39,248 nucleotides of DNA from an uncultured Bacteroidales bacterium (GTDB lineage: Bacteria > Bacteroidota > Bacteroidia > Bacteroidales > UBA932), in the NCBI GenBank assembly GCA_947177525.1, contig CAMWUW010000012.1, positions 1 to 39,248 on the forward strand. Reading direction: 5' to 3'. Position numbers and translations under genes: made by a program. Shown in pieces: positions 8,989 to 17,253 of the stretch. Position 1 is the stretch's first letter. The number at the start of each line of letters is the position of its first letter. The notes under the pieces are model-generated. The model was not told the DNA's origin. It saw nothing but the letters and a program-made list of their open reading frames with translations, and searched no databases.

Positions 8989-9954
8989 ATGGAACTGAAT
9001 TTAGAAAGACCATTATTATTTTTTGACATAGAAAGCACAGGGCTCAATATCGCTTCAGACTCGATTATTGAGCTCTGCTTTGTGAAGATATGCCCCGGCG
9101 GAGAGCAGAAGATAAAGACATGGAGAGTCAAGCCATGGGACTATGCACAGAATTGCCAGAGGCCCATAAATCCTTCAGCCTACGCAGTGCACGGCATAAG
9201 TGCAGAAGACCTGAAGGACTGTCCGACATTCCACGAGATAGCAGATGAGGTCGTATCCTGGCTGAAGGGAAGCGACCTTGCCGGATTCAACTCGGCCAAA
9301 TTCGACCTTCCGATGCTTGCGGAAGAATTGGAAAGAGTGCGCAGATACAGGAAAACGGAATTGGACATCGACCTCCATGAGATGAAGATGGTTGATGTGC
9401 AGAATATCTTCCATGCAATGGAGCCGCGCACCCTGAAGGCCGCATACCTGTTCTACTGCGGCAGGGAACTCGAAAATGCGCATGCGGCCGAAGCCGACAC
9501 CCTGGCTACATACGAGGTCCTGAAAGGCCAGCTTGACCGATATGCGGACGACCCGAGGATTGAGAACGACATTGAAAAGCTTTCAAAGTTCTCCACCAAA
9601 CAGAGGACTGTAGATTATGCCGGCAGACTGATTCTCAGCGACAATGATGAGCCGGTGATAAGTTTCGGAAAGCATAAGGGAAAGACGGCACGTGAAGTAT
9701 ATTTCAGCGAACCGTCATATTTCTCATGGATAGAGAACGGTGATTTTACACTGGACACCAAGCGTCAGTTCGCAGCCCTGAAGTCAAAGTTTGACGCAGA
9801 GAAAAGGGCGGAAAAAAGAGCTGCAGACAACAAGCCCATAGAGGATCTCAACAGCATTTTTGCGGAAAGACTTGCATCTCTCAATACAAATCCGGAAAAG
9901 GTTTCACAGAAGAAGCCTAAGAAAACACCGGAAGAAGGCCCTACATTGTTCTAA
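8989..9954 (+). CDS. DEDDh 3'-5' exonuclease (DNA polymerase III epsilon-like) with FGKHKGK C-terminal domain
   Basis: A 321-residue predicted 3'-5' exonuclease of the DnaQ superfamily. I start at the ATG at 8989, right after dnaN; an upstream in-frame start at 8953 would overlap dnaN without adding conserved sequence. The ExoI motif is FDIEST (Asp13, Glu15). ExoII is GFNSAKFDLPML (Asp106). ExoIII is HAAEAD (His165, Asp170), which makes it the DEDDh type. Residues about 218-265 hold a second small domain with the signature SFGKHKGK and ..EPSYFSWIENGDF, as seen at the C-termini of exonuclease-X-like proteins. The tail is Lys/Glu-rich and probably flexible. It may proofread or repair together with the clamp encoded just before it; whether it is the replicative epsilon subunit is not shown. 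Confidence 0.9.
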   Translation: MELNLERPLLFFDIESTGLNIASDSIIELCFVKICPGGEQKIKTWRVKPWDYAQNCQRPINPSAYAVHGISAEDLKDCPTFHEIADEVVSWLKGSDLAGFNSAKFDLPMLAEELERVRRYRKTELDIDLHEMKMVDVQNIFHAMEPRTLKAAYLFYCGRELENAHAAEADTLATYEVLKGQLDRYADDPRIENDIEKLSKFSTKQRTVDYAGRLILSDNDEPVISFGKHKGKTAREVYFSEPSYFSWIENGDFTLDTKRQFAALKSKFDAEKRAEKRAADNKPIEDLNSIFAERLASLNTNPEKVSQKKPKKTPEEGPTLF

Positions 9955-9957
9955 GCC

Positions 9958-10539
9958 ATGAACATTATTGTAAATATCTATGGAAGCGGCAAATGCTGCT
10001 GCAGGCCCGACACTACCTGGGAAAGGGAGAACCGGGATTTTTATGTGCCGGAAAAGGCAAATTCAATATATTGGTCACCCATTGTATTTGCCAGAATAAG
10101 CAAGGCTGGCAAATGCATCGGGAGCAGATTTGCACCAAGGTATTATGATGCAATGAATTTCGGCACACTGATGTATATAGGTGACATGCTGGACGGAAGC
10201 AGCGAAGGGTTTGCCTGTGCTTCCTGTGCCGACCATACTTCCATACTGCCGTTTCCGCTATATAATCCTGTTGTGTTTACAACAGACGGAAATGCTGCTG
10301 AAATCATCAGAAACGGCAAGAAGATATTTACGGCAGAATGCGGCAGCAATGCTGAGATGCTGAAAAAGATAGAAAGCACAATATGCAAGGCTTCCGAATT
10401 CACATCGCTGAGGACCGGAGACATTGTGGCTGCCGAACTGGCACCGGTATCGATTCTGGCCTCAAGGGAAGAAGGAGACTCCGTAATGGAGGCAACGTTC
10501 TGCAGCAACAGCCTGTTCGATTTCAGAATTATATTCTGA
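9958..10539 (+). CDS. Uncharacterised protein, possibly a distant fumarylacetoacetate-hydrolase fold
   Basis: A 193-residue cytoplasmic-looking protein starting 3 bp after the exonuclease stop, so it is the third gene of dnaN-exonuclease-unknown. It has no signal peptide or membrane segment. The C-terminal part (..SLRTGDIVAAELAPVSIL.. and SNSLFDFRIIF) and the middle (YWSPIVFARISKAGKCIG) vaguely recall the FAH fold, where a TGDVI segment precedes the last strands. The usual metal-binding Glu/Asp pattern is not obvious, so any relation would be to a non-catalytic member. There are five cysteines in the first 70 residues (including KCCC near residue 13). I cannot assign a function. Confidence 0.72.
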   Translation: MNIIVNIYGSGKCCCRPDTTWERENRDFYVPEKANSIYWSPIVFARISKAGKCIGSRFAPRYYDAMNFGTLMYIGDMLDGSSEGFACASCADHTSILPFPLYNPVVFTTDGNAAEIIRNGKKIFTAECGSNAEMLKKIESTICKASEFTSLRTGDIVAAELAPVSILASREEGDSVMEATFCSNSLFDFRIIF

Positions 10540-10582
10540 TTCATGCCCCAATGCATCAAAGATATCCGGACTTTAAGGCACA

Positions 10583-11674
10583 TCAGTCCAGCCTGATGAA
10601 GTAATGCAGCGGAACATCGTCCTTCTTTCCGAAAATATTCAGAAGGTCCTCCAAAATCAGGTCGGGACGCACTGCACCGCTTTCCCAAAAGTCATTTCCA
10701 CCCTCAGAATTGGCCCTGAGGGTGTTGTTGTATATAGGAAGTCCATTTGCAAGGGGGCCGAAAGACGGAAAAAGATGATGCATGGCCGCCAGTTCCCCGC
10801 GGGTGCTGCAATGGCCGGGATTCAGCCATAAGTCCGCATGTACAGATAATGAATATGCCTGTTCCAGGGATATAATCCCAGATCCGCTCACCCCTGGCTC
10901 TGCTCCGAGAACCTCTCCTCCTGCATCGGACACAAGTCTTGCCATATAATTGGAAGTTCCGGGGATATACCATGCGTCGGAATAAGGCACATTCATAAGC
11001 ACCCTGGCATGGCCGTCATGAGCACAGGCAGCCAATGAAAGATAGTTGTCCCGCACATGCGCAAACAGAGAATCCGCGGCACCTTTTCTGCCGGCAATGG
11101 TTCCGAAAAGTTTCACATATTCAGCACGGGCAAGCGGATGCTCCTCACGATAATCATGAAGAACCAGCACAGGAATTCCGAGAGAGCGCAATTTGATAAT
11201 ATATTGCGGCTCAGACGCTGATACCGAATAGGCAAGCAAAAGGTCCGGGGCAAGGGAAAGAATAAGTTCGTAATCAAGAGAATTGTCATACCCTATGTCA
11301 TACAAAGGAAGAAGGTCTATTTTTTTGTCAGCCGGCATATTTCCCGCAGCAGCCGAATGACGTCTGACTATTGAAGAATCCGAGATATAACGTACTCCTG
11401 AGACAGCACATATAAGGGAATCTGCCCCTATGGCCGAAAGGCAGGCCACATGCGTGGACGACATGCAGACAATCCTGGACACAGGCTCTGCAAATACAAC
11501 GGTATCCCTTGTTCCGTCCGGCGAAATGACAACTACCGAGTCGTCTCCCATAATGTCAAAGTAACGCGCGAATTCACATGAACTCCGGAAAATTTCATCA
11601 TGGCTTCCGCCGCATGCCAAAAGCATGAGCGATGATACAGCTGTCAAAAGGATATGTCCTATAATATTTTTCAT
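10583..11674 (-). CDS. BtuF/FepB-like periplasmic substrate-binding lipoprotein
   Basis: A 363-residue substrate-binding protein of the cobalamin/Fe(III)-siderophore class, predicted to be lipid-anchored. The ATG at 11674 begins MKNIIGHILLTAVSSLMLLACGG, a type II signal with lipobox LLAC and lipid Cys21. A promoter 18 bp upstream supports this start over the longer frame to 11803. The fold signature is SRIVCMSSTHVACLSAIGAD (N-terminal lobe), then ..LDYELILSLAPDLLLAYS.. and LRSLGIPVLVLHDYREEHPL across the long connecting helix region. No ABC permease or ATPase gene is next to it, so the partner must be elsewhere. The ligand is not determined by sequence; cobalamin, haem or ferric siderophore are all possible. 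It converges on the gene ending at 10539. Confidence 0.85.
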   Translation of the reverse strand: MKNIIGHILLTAVSSLMLLACGGSHDEIFRSSCEFARYFDIMGDDSVVVISPDGTRDTVVFAEPVSRIVCMSSTHVACLSAIGADSLICAVSGVRYISDSSIVRRHSAAAGNMPADKKIDLLPLYDIGYDNSLDYELILSLAPDLLLAYSVSASEPQYIIKLRSLGIPVLVLHDYREEHPLARAEYVKLFGTIAGRKGAADSLFAHVRDNYLSLAACAHDGHARVLMNVPYSDAWYIPGTSNYMARLVSDAGGEVLGAEPGVSGSGIISLEQAYSLSVHADLWLNPGHCSTRGELAAMHHLFPSFGPLANGLPIYNNTLRANSEGGNDFWESGAVRPDLILEDLLNIFGKKDDVPLHYFIRLD

Positions 11675-11691
11675 ACAGATGAGGCAAATTG

Positions 11692-11721
11692 CAAAAGTAA
11701 TTATTTGAAGCGGCAAAACAA
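11692..11721 (-). promoter_or_regulatory. Promoter for the BtuF-like gene
   Basis: Read leftward: TTG (11719-11721), 19 bp spacer, TACTTTTG (11692-11699), an exact -7 match. The predicted start of transcription is about 10-12 nt before the ATG at 11674. Confidence 0.65.
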
Positions 11722-11883
11722 GGTCCATGGGCAAAAAACATGTGCAATGCCTCCTCTTGGCATCCGATTTGGTATTTCCGGCATCCAACAAAACTACAGA
11801 CACAAAATATTTACAATGGAACTGCCATAAATCCGCAATGAGGATAAGTACCGGCTGGTTCCTTAAAATTGAATCGAAGAATT

Positions 11884-13380
11884 ATGAAATTTGAAAAGTC
11901 ACCAAAAATGAAAGGCCTCACATCAACAAACGGACGGCCAATTGCAGACAATCAGAACACTCAGACGGCAGGACAGCCTGGTCCGGTGACAATGCAGGAC
12001 CCGTGGCTTATTGAGAAAATCGCCCATTTCGACCGTGAAGTCATTCCGGAAAGGCGAATGCATGCGAAAGGTTCAGGTGCATACGGTACATTTACCGTAA
12101 CAAATGACATTACCAAATGGACAAGGGCCTCCATATTCTCACAAGTGGGCAAGCAGACGGAATGCTTCGTGCGTTTCTCAACCGTAGCAGGAGAAAGAGG
12201 AGCCGCAGATGCGGAAAGAGACATCAGAGGCTTTGCGATGAAGTATTACACCGATACCGGCAACTGGGACCTTGTTGGAAACAATACTCCTGTCTTCTTC
12301 CTTCGCGATCCGCTGAAATTCCCGGACCTGAATCATGCAATCAAGAGGGATCCGCGCACAGGGATGCGCAGCAAAGACAACAACTGGGATTTCTGGACTC
12401 TTCTTCCGGAAGCTCTGCACCAGATTACAATCACAATGAGTCCGAGAGGTATACCTTATTCTTTCAGGCACATGCACGGCTTCGGAAGCCATACCTACAG
12501 TTTCATAAACAAAGACAATGTCAGGACGTGGGTGAAGTTTCATTTCAGGACTCTCCAGGGAATCAAGAACCTCACTGATGCAGAAGCGGAGGCCGTGGTG
12601 GCAAAAGACCGCGAATCCAACCAGCGCGACCTTTATGAGGCAATCGAGCGGGGAGAATATCCGAGATGGCTCATGCAGATACAGGTCATGACTGAAGAGC
12701 AGGCAAAGACATATAAGGTAAACCCGTTTGACCTCACCAAGGTATGGTACCACGGGGATTTTCCTCTGATTGATGTCGGCATCCTTGAATTGAACAGAAA
12801 TCCGGAAAATTTCTTTGCGGAAGTCGAACAGGCGGCATTCAATCCTATGAATATCATCGACGGCATAGGTTTTTCACCGGACAAGATGCTGCAGGCCAGG
12901 CTTTTCTCATACGGAGATGCACAGCGCTACAGGCTTGGCGTAAACCACAATCTGATTCCGGTAAACAAGCCTCGCTGTCCATTCCATTCTTACCACAGGG
13001 ACGGTCAGATGCGTGTTGACGACAATTACGGCGGGACTGTGGCATACGAGCCGAACAGTTTCGGAGAATGGAAAGACTCACCTGAAATGAAAGAGCCGCC
13101 GCTTCAGGGAGGAGCCGCATACAATTATGACGAGAGAGAGTATGATGACGATTATTATACTCAGCCCGGCAAATTGTGGAGACTTATGTCCGAGGAGGAT
13201 CAGAAGGTGACATGCGAGAATACAGCACGCCACATGGAGGACTGCATGGTGTTCATCAAGCAGAGGCATATACGCAATTGCTACAAGGCAGACCATTCAT
13301 ACGGAGCCGGTGTTGCAAAGGCTTTGGGGCTTGACCTTGAGGAGGCACTGAATGCCTCAGATCCGGCAGATGAGGTCTAA
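11884..13380 (+). CDS. katA: Monofunctional haem catalase
   Basis: Decomposes hydrogen peroxide to water and oxygen. It is 498 residues, the small-subunit (clade 3) length. The first ATG is at 11884; a TTG five codons upstream is less likely. The distal haem-pocket His60 lies in [13 protein letters not shown], Asn133 in [15 protein letters not shown], and the proximal haem ligand Tyr343 in [14 protein letters not shown] with Arg339 preceding it. Residues for the NADPH-binding and arm-exchange regions are as expected for this clade. There is no signal peptide, so it is cytoplasmic. No TAnnTTTG box is visible in the 180 bp upstream, which would fit an activator-dependent promoter such as one using OxyR, but I see no clear operator. 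A thioredoxin lipoprotein gene follows in the same direction. Confidence 0.97.
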   Translation: MKFEKSPKMKGLTSTNGRPIADNQNTQTAGQPGPVTMQDPWLIEKIAHFDREVIPERRMHAKGSGAYGTFTVTNDITKWTRASIFSQVGKQTECFVRFSTVAGERGAADAERDIRGFAMKYYTDTGNWDLVGNNTPVFFLRDPLKFPDLNHAIKRDPRTGMRSKDNNWDFWTLLPEALHQITITMSPRGIPYSFRHMHGFGSHTYSFINKDNVRTWVKFHFRTLQGIKNLTDAEAEAVVAKDRESNQRDLYEAIERGEYPRWLMQIQVMTEEQAKTYKVNPFDLTKVWYHGDFPLIDVGILELNRNPENFFAEVEQAAFNPMNIIDGIGFSPDKMLQARLFSYGDAQRYRLGVNHNLIPVNKPRCPFHSYHRDGQMRVDDNYGGTVAYEPNSFGEWKDSPEMKEPPLQGGAAYNYDEREYDDDYYTQPGKLWRLMSEEDQKVTCENTARHMEDCMVFIKQRHIRNCYKADHSYGAGVAKALGLDLEEALNASDPADEV

Positions 13381-13493
13381 ATGACTAAATCTCAGGCAAG
13401 TCTTCCAATATGCTGATGATTCAGGAAGAGGGCGGGAAGAGATTCATTGCCGGGCGGAGTGATTGCAGATTAAAAATCCAATATAATATTTGA

Positions 13494-13958
13494 ATGATGA
13501 AAACAAGACATGTAACATTGGCGCTGGCCGCAATTGCGGCCTTGGCGCTGACAGGGTGCGGAAGAGCCGGAGCCGAAAACAAGAAGGAAAAGCCACACCA
13601 CAAAGCAGTACAGGAACTTACGACAGAGGAATTCAAGGCCAAAGTTTATGATTTCACGGCTGACGAGATGGTATATCTGTCAGACAAACCTGCCATTGTG
13701 GATTTTGCGGCATCGTGGTGTGAGCCTTGCAGACAGATTGCTCCCATACTCGAAGAGCTTGCTGAAGAATACGGAGATCAGGTTCTGGTGTACAAGGTCG
13801 ACATCAGCAAGGAGAAGAAAGTTGCCAGAGCATTCAACATAAGCTCCATTCCGGCAATACTGTACATACCGGTCGGAAAAGACCCTGTTCTTACGATAGG
13901 AGCACGCTCCAAGTCAAAATTCAAAACGGAAATAGAGACGTTCCTCCTCGGCAAATAA
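13494..13958 (+). CDS. Thioredoxin-fold lipoprotein
   Basis: A 154-residue thioredoxin with a lipoprotein signal, so it acts on the periplasmic side. The lipobox is ALTGC with lipid Cys22. After a charged linker (residues 25-45) comes the thioredoxin fold with active site WCEPC (Cys76, Cys79) in VDFAASWCEPCRQIAPILEEL and the cis-proline segment SSIPAILYI. The Glu-Pro pair in place of the usual Gly-Pro would alter the redox potential. Two tandem ATGs (13494, 13497) give nearly the same protein. It lies 113 bp after the catalase gene, a plausible oxidative-stress partner, though co-transcription is unproven. Repeat-family hairpin A1 starts 22 bp after its stop and may help end its transcript. 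Confidence 0.93.
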   Translation: MMKTRHVTLALAAIAALALTGCGRAGAENKKEKPHHKAVQELTTEEFKAKVYDFTADEMVYLSDKPAIVDFAASWCEPCRQIAPILEELAEEYGDQVLVYKVDISKEKKVARAFNISSIPAILYIPVGKDPVLTIGARSKSKFKTEIETFLLGK

Positions 13959-13979
13959 AGGCCGCATGGATTATCATGC

Positions 13980-14103
13980 GTTCCAGGTGTACGTTTTTTC
14001 GTGACACCTGGAACGGCCTGTTTTTATAATACACTGTATATAAATTCGTTATAATTCCCGAGCGTTCCAGGTGTCACACTTAAGATACAGACCTGGAACG
14101 CTC
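13980..14103. repeat. Family A palindromic repeats A1 and A2 (84-bp spacing)
   Basis: A1 (13980-14014) has 11-bp arms GTTCCAGGTGT/ACACCTGGAAC. A2 (14060-14103) has 13-bp perfect arms GAGCGTTCCAGGT/ACCTGGAACGCTC around an 18-nt loop. The two cores start 84 bp apart with a 49-bp AT-rich spacer, matching the arrangement at 18.7 kb and 20.1 kb. The surrounding gap 13959-14292 holds these repeats, one family C copy and otherwise nothing recognisable. Confidence 0.85.
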
Positions 14104-14182
14104 TGAGCTCAAGACAATATGAACAGGAGGTAATATAAGCTGAGACTACAACTATATCAAACGATATGAGAGTAGCTAAAAA

Positions 14183-14283
14183 TTCAGAAAACTCTCTGAG
14201 AATTAAATATCCGGAGGCAAGGTCAAGTGACCACACCGAAAAACAAGAAAAAAGGGCCTGACTAATACTTTTTAGTCGGCCCC
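14183..14283 (-). repeat. Family C repeat copy C1 (terminator plus conserved tail)
   Basis: Read leftward, a hairpin and T-run are followed by a tail of about 70 bp that can be aligned with 20856-20956. Shared pieces include TGGTCA..TGACC, TTGACC.., AATTCTCAGAG and the spacing between them. Both copies are 101 bp and lie downstream of a leftward gene. Confidence 0.7.
14248..14283 (-). terminator. Terminator for tRNA-Thr
   Basis: Leftward hairpin: GGGCC/GGCCC and GACTAA/TTAGTC stems separated by one bulged base, then a run of six T (14248-14253). It starts 10 bp after the tRNA 3' end. Confidence 0.8.
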
Positions 14284-14292
14284 ATTCGTTTG

Positions 14293-14365
14293 AGCCAGCT
14301 ATGGGAGTCGAACCCACGACCTTCGCGTTACGAATGCGATGCTCTACCAACTAAGCTAAACTGGC
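14293..14365 (-). tRNA. tRNA-Thr (anticodon CGU)
   Basis: A full cloverleaf of 73 nt can be folded by hand. The acceptor stem is GCCAGTT/AGCTGGC with one G-U pair. The D arm GCTT/GAGC holds the AGTTGGTA loop. The anticodon loop is TTCGTAA, giving CGU, which reads the Thr codon ACG. The T arm is GTGGG/CCCAT with TTCGACT. There is one A-C mismatch at the base of the anticodon stem (31-39). The CCA end is not encoded. A -7 box precedes it and a hairpin terminator follows, so it is a single-gene unit. Confidence 0.96.
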
Positions 14366-14393
14366 AACCTGACTCCTTTTCAAAAAGGGACTG

Positions 14394-14401
14394 CAAATAT
14401 A
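14394..14401 (-). promoter_or_regulatory. -7 box for tRNA-Thr
   Basis: Leftward TATATTTG, exact match to TAnnTTTG, 28 bp before the tRNA 5' end. The -33 position is poor. It lies 12 bp from a rightward -7 box, so the two promoters are back to back and overlapping. Confidence 0.5.
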
Positions 14402-14413
14402 GGAATTTTTCCA

Positions 14414-14421
14414 TAATTTTG
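14414..14421 (+). promoter_or_regulatory. -7 box for the HI0933-type flavoprotein gene
   Basis: TAATTTTG, exact match to TAnnTTTG, 57 bp before the ATG at 14479. No good TTTG lies 19-20 bp upstream. Confidence 0.4.
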
Positions 14422-14478
14422 CACTTATATTGCAGAAAGTTTAATGACGGCCATGACAGGCATAAAAAACACACGGTC

Positions 14479-15810
14479 ATGAAAGATATAATTTCATCGG
14501 ATATAGTTATCATAGGAGCGGGGGCTGCCGGAATGATGGCAGCAGTAGGAGCATCAAAAAGAGCATCAGAGACATTGCATGCCGTCAACAAAAATAGAGT
14601 TACAATACTTGAAAAGATGCCTCGCCCGGGACGTAAAATAATGATTACAGGCAAGGGACGGTGCAATTTCACAAATGTAAAGCCATGGAGTGAATTCAGT
14701 GCCCATATATATCCAAAGCCGAATTTCCTCAAACCGTCATTTTTTGGACTTACGCCTGAAGCAATTATAGGAATGATGGAGAAATACGGGATGAAATCCA
14801 TAGTTGAACGTGGTGACAGAGCCTTTCCGGAGTCACATGAGGCATCTGAAGTGGTGGACACATTGTCTGCCGCGGTCAGGAAATCCGGCGCAGCACTTCT
14901 CTGCAACAAGGAAGTATGCACCGTCAGCACAGATGAGGACCATGGGTTCACTGTAAAATGCGCGGACGGAGATATTTTCACTTGCAAAAAACTGATAATA
15001 TGTACTGGAGGACTTTCATATCCAGGGACAGGCTCCACCGGAGACGGCTATGCCTGGGCAAAAGAAACAGGCCATGCGATACGCCAGACTTTTCCCTCAC
15101 TTACGGCACTGGTTCCCAAGGGATATAAAACCGGAAACGAGAAGGGGCATATATGCAGGAGCACTCCCCTTTCGGAGACCGGAAAACTCCTTTGCGGCAT
15201 CCAGCTCAAGAATGTAGGCATAGCTCTCACAATAGACGGCAATGCTGTACAGAATGAATTCGGTGACCTTGATTTCACGGACGGAGGCATTGAAGGCCCC
15301 ATCGGATTCAAAATCAGCCGCAAATGTGTAAAGGCTCTGACAAACGGAGCAAGATCTGGTATTTCGATAGACACAAAGCCTGCCGTATCTCCTGATGCAC
15401 TTCATGCGAGAATCATCTCACTATGGGAAGAGATTTCAAAAGACAGGCGCAGTTCAGGCAAGCAATACAGGGACAGATTCCGCATATTGGTCGGCAAGCT
15501 GCTTCCTCAGCAACTGGTAGCCGGATTCCTGAGATGCAACCCCAACACTGACCACAAGACGCTCGCCAAGGCACTCAAGAACTGGAAGTTTGACATTGAC
15601 GGATTTGTAGGGTATGAAAGATGCGTGATTACTGCAGGAGGTGTCTCGCTTGAAGATGTAACAGCCAAAACTCTTGAGTCCAAGGTCGTTCCCGGGCTTT
15701 ATTTTGCAGGAGAAGTGCTTGATCTTGACGCAGACACAGGAGGATATAACCTCCACACGGCTTTTGCCACAGGATATCTCGCGGGAGAATCGGCCGCCAA
15801 AGCTCTTTAG
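14479..15810 (+). CDS. HI0933/YhiN-family FAD-dependent oxidoreductase
   Basis: A 443-residue flavoprotein of the HI0933 family (NAD(P)/FAD-dependent, sometimes annotated BaiN). The physiological reaction of this family is uncertain. An open frame reaches back into the tRNA gene, so I start at the ATG at 14479, just before the Rossmann motif. The dinucleotide-binding signature is IVIIGAGAAGMMAA (residues 9-22). The family signature is PGRKIMITGKGRCNFTN (about residues 55-71). The second FAD-contact region is CTGGLSYPGTGSTGDGY, and the C-terminal FAD motif is GLYFAGEVLDLDADTGGYNLHTAF. No membrane segment. It converges with mnmA and their stop codons overlap by 3 bp with no terminator between them. 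Confidence 0.93.
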   Translation: MKDIISSDIVIIGAGAAGMMAAVGASKRASETLHAVNKNRVTILEKMPRPGRKIMITGKGRCNFTNVKPWSEFSAHIYPKPNFLKPSFFGLTPEAIIGMMEKYGMKSIVERGDRAFPESHEASEVVDTLSAAVRKSGAALLCNKEVCTVSTDEDHGFTVKCADGDIFTCKKLIICTGGLSYPGTGSTGDGYAWAKETGHAIRQTFPSLTALVPKGYKTGNEKGHICRSTPLSETGKLLCGIQLKNVGIALTIDGNAVQNEFGDLDFTDGGIEGPIGFKISRKCVKALTNGARSGISIDTKPAVSPDALHARIISLWEEISKDRRSSGKQYRDRFRILVGKLLPQQLVAGFLRCNPNTDHKTLAKALKNWKFDIDGFVGYERCVITAGGVSLEDVTAKTLESKVVPGLYFAGEVLDLDADTGGYNLHTAFATGYLAGESAAKAL

Positions 15811-17240
15811 GCCAGTATTACACCTGAGCCAAGCATCTCTACGGCAGTGGATTCCGGATCGTCCGGTCCTGCACTTCCGGAAGGGGTGTACCATACGGCA
15901 AACTGCCCCGGAGTAATGCCGCGCTGAGGAGAATCAAACAAGATGAAAAGCCCGCTTGGGCGCATTATAAGCATGGCCCCCTGAAGCGGCTGACGATAAC
16001 GTATGCGCACCATGCACCGGCGTATTTCTCCTGTTTCCATACGCATATCCGGCCGTATCCAATGGATGTCTTCGGCGGCAATGCGCAGGCAGCTGCGTGA
16101 AAGGCCTTTGTGAGAGTGGCCTTCTCCGACGTAGATTGTGTTTGAAAGCGTATCTGTGCTGATTACAAAGACAGAATCCTTGTGCCCGCCGATGTTCAAT
16201 CCTTTCCTCTGGCCGATTGTATAGAATTGCGCACCGTCATGTGTCCCAACGATTTTTCCGTACGGATTATCTTTGTATCTGGTTTTCTTTACATGTTTTT
16301 TCCCGCTTCTGTAGGTTTCGGTCTCAAATTTTATGTCATAATCAACAGGAAGCGAGAGCTTTATCAAGAATTCATCACTAACAGAGGCAATCTTGTCCGG
16401 TTCGAAAGGAGATGATGTATGCATATCTCCTGAATTCTTGTCCTCTGAGATATAGTCTGTCACCATTTTCAGTCCGCACGATTCGTCTGAAAGAAGCTGT
16501 AAAAGCGCATTACGTGTAAACTGATATTGCTCATTTTTATCGTAGTAGGCATCATATACTTCCACAATATTGCCTTCTGAGGGTTTCAGCTTCTGCTGAA
16601 GAAAGACCGGGAGGCTGACTTTGCCGACGAAACAAATTCCTTGCGAATCCTTCTTTTCGGCAGAAGGCAAGTCCGCTTCACGGGCAATTTTCCTGACTTC
16701 GCTTTTCATGAGCCCTCCTATCGGGAAGATGGCACGTGAGAGCTGCTCCTGCGTAAGCTGGCACAGAAAATAGCTTTGGTCTTTATTGGGGTCAAGCCCT
16801 GCCAGAATATGGAATATGCCGTCTTCCCCGGACTCTCTGCGGCAATAGTGCCCTGTTGCCACCATATCTGCACCAAGGCTCATGGCGCACTTCATAAAAG
16901 CGTCAAACTTGATTTCCCTGTTGCAGAGAACGTCCGGATTAGGCGTGCGGCCTTTGGCGTATTCATCAAACATATAGTCCACAACTCTTTTGCGGTACTC
17001 TTCGCTAAGGTCAACGAAATAAAATGGTATACCTATTTTGCGGGCCACCATTTCTGCCACAAATCGGTCTTCTTCCCACTCACAGTCACCATGCAGAGTT
17101 GACGAGGCATCATGCCAATTCTGCATGAAAAGGGCGAAAACATCGTATCCGGCCTTTTTCAGCAAAAGGGCCGCAACGCTTGAATCCACACCACCTGAAA
17201 GTCCTATACAAACTTTGATATTTGAATTGCCGTTATCCAT
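15807..17240 (-). CDS. mnmA: tRNA-uridine 2-sulfurtransferase MnmA with a large internal insert
   Basis: Makes 2-thiouridine at the wobble position of Lys, Glu and Gln tRNAs. From the ATG at 17240 it is 477 residues, well above the usual 360 or so. The PP-loop ATP site is GLSGGVDSS (residues 13-21). The nucleophile is Cys106 (NPDVLCNREIKF) and the persulfide Cys203 (SQGICFVGK). The FTIGQRKGL-type segment is YTIGQRKGLNIGG at 340-352. Between about residues 226 and 330 lies an insert of roughly 95 residues compared with E. coli MnmA, low in conserved motifs and rich in Lys, Asp and Tyr. An extended frame to 17345 runs into repeat sequence and is rejected. Upstream lies a 79-bp tandem repeat shared with the divergent cdd gene. 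Confidence 0.95.
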   Translation of the reverse strand: MDNGNSNIKVCIGLSGGVDSSVAALLLKKAGYDVFALFMQNWHDASSTLHGDCEWEEDRFVAEMVARKIGIPFYFVDLSEEYRKRVVDYMFDEYAKGRTPNPDVLCNREIKFDAFMKCAMSLGADMVATGHYCRRESGEDGIFHILAGLDPNKDQSYFLCQLTQEQLSRAIFPIGGLMKSEVRKIAREADLPSAEKKDSQGICFVGKVSLPVFLQQKLKPSEGNIVEVYDAYYDKNEQYQFTRNALLQLLSDESCGLKMVTDYISEDKNSGDMHTSSPFEPDKIASVSDEFLIKLSLPVDYDIKFETETYRSGKKHVKKTRYKDNPYGKIVGTHDGAQFYTIGQRKGLNIGGHKDSVFVISTDTLSNTIYVGEGHSHKGLSRSCLRIAAEDIHWIRPDMRMETGEIRRCMVRIRYRQPLQGAMLIMRPSGLFILFDSPQRGITPGQFAVWYTPSGSAGPDDPESTAVEMLGSGVILA

Positions 17241-17253
17241 AAACATGCATTTT

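Noticed and set aside
10583..11674. Complete cobalamin or siderophore import operon
   Set aside because: Only the binding protein is present; no permease, ATPase or TonB-dependent receptor flanks it.
13491..13494. AATATTTG as a -7 box for the thioredoxin lipoprotein gene
   Set aside because: It is one base off consensus and ends two bases before the ATG, too close to serve unless the transcript is leaderless; no -33 box supports it.
13980..14103. Integron attC-like sites
   Set aside because: The arms GTTCCAGGT/ACCTGGAAC lack the GTTRRRY and RYYYAAC core boxes with the expected spacing, and there are no cassettes or integrase.
14024..14350. Leftward 108-codon open frame over tRNA-Thr and repeats A2 and C1
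   Set aside because: It reads through the tRNA, a terminator and a palindrome. Similar peptide strings in the 20-kb copies arise from the DNA repeats themselves.
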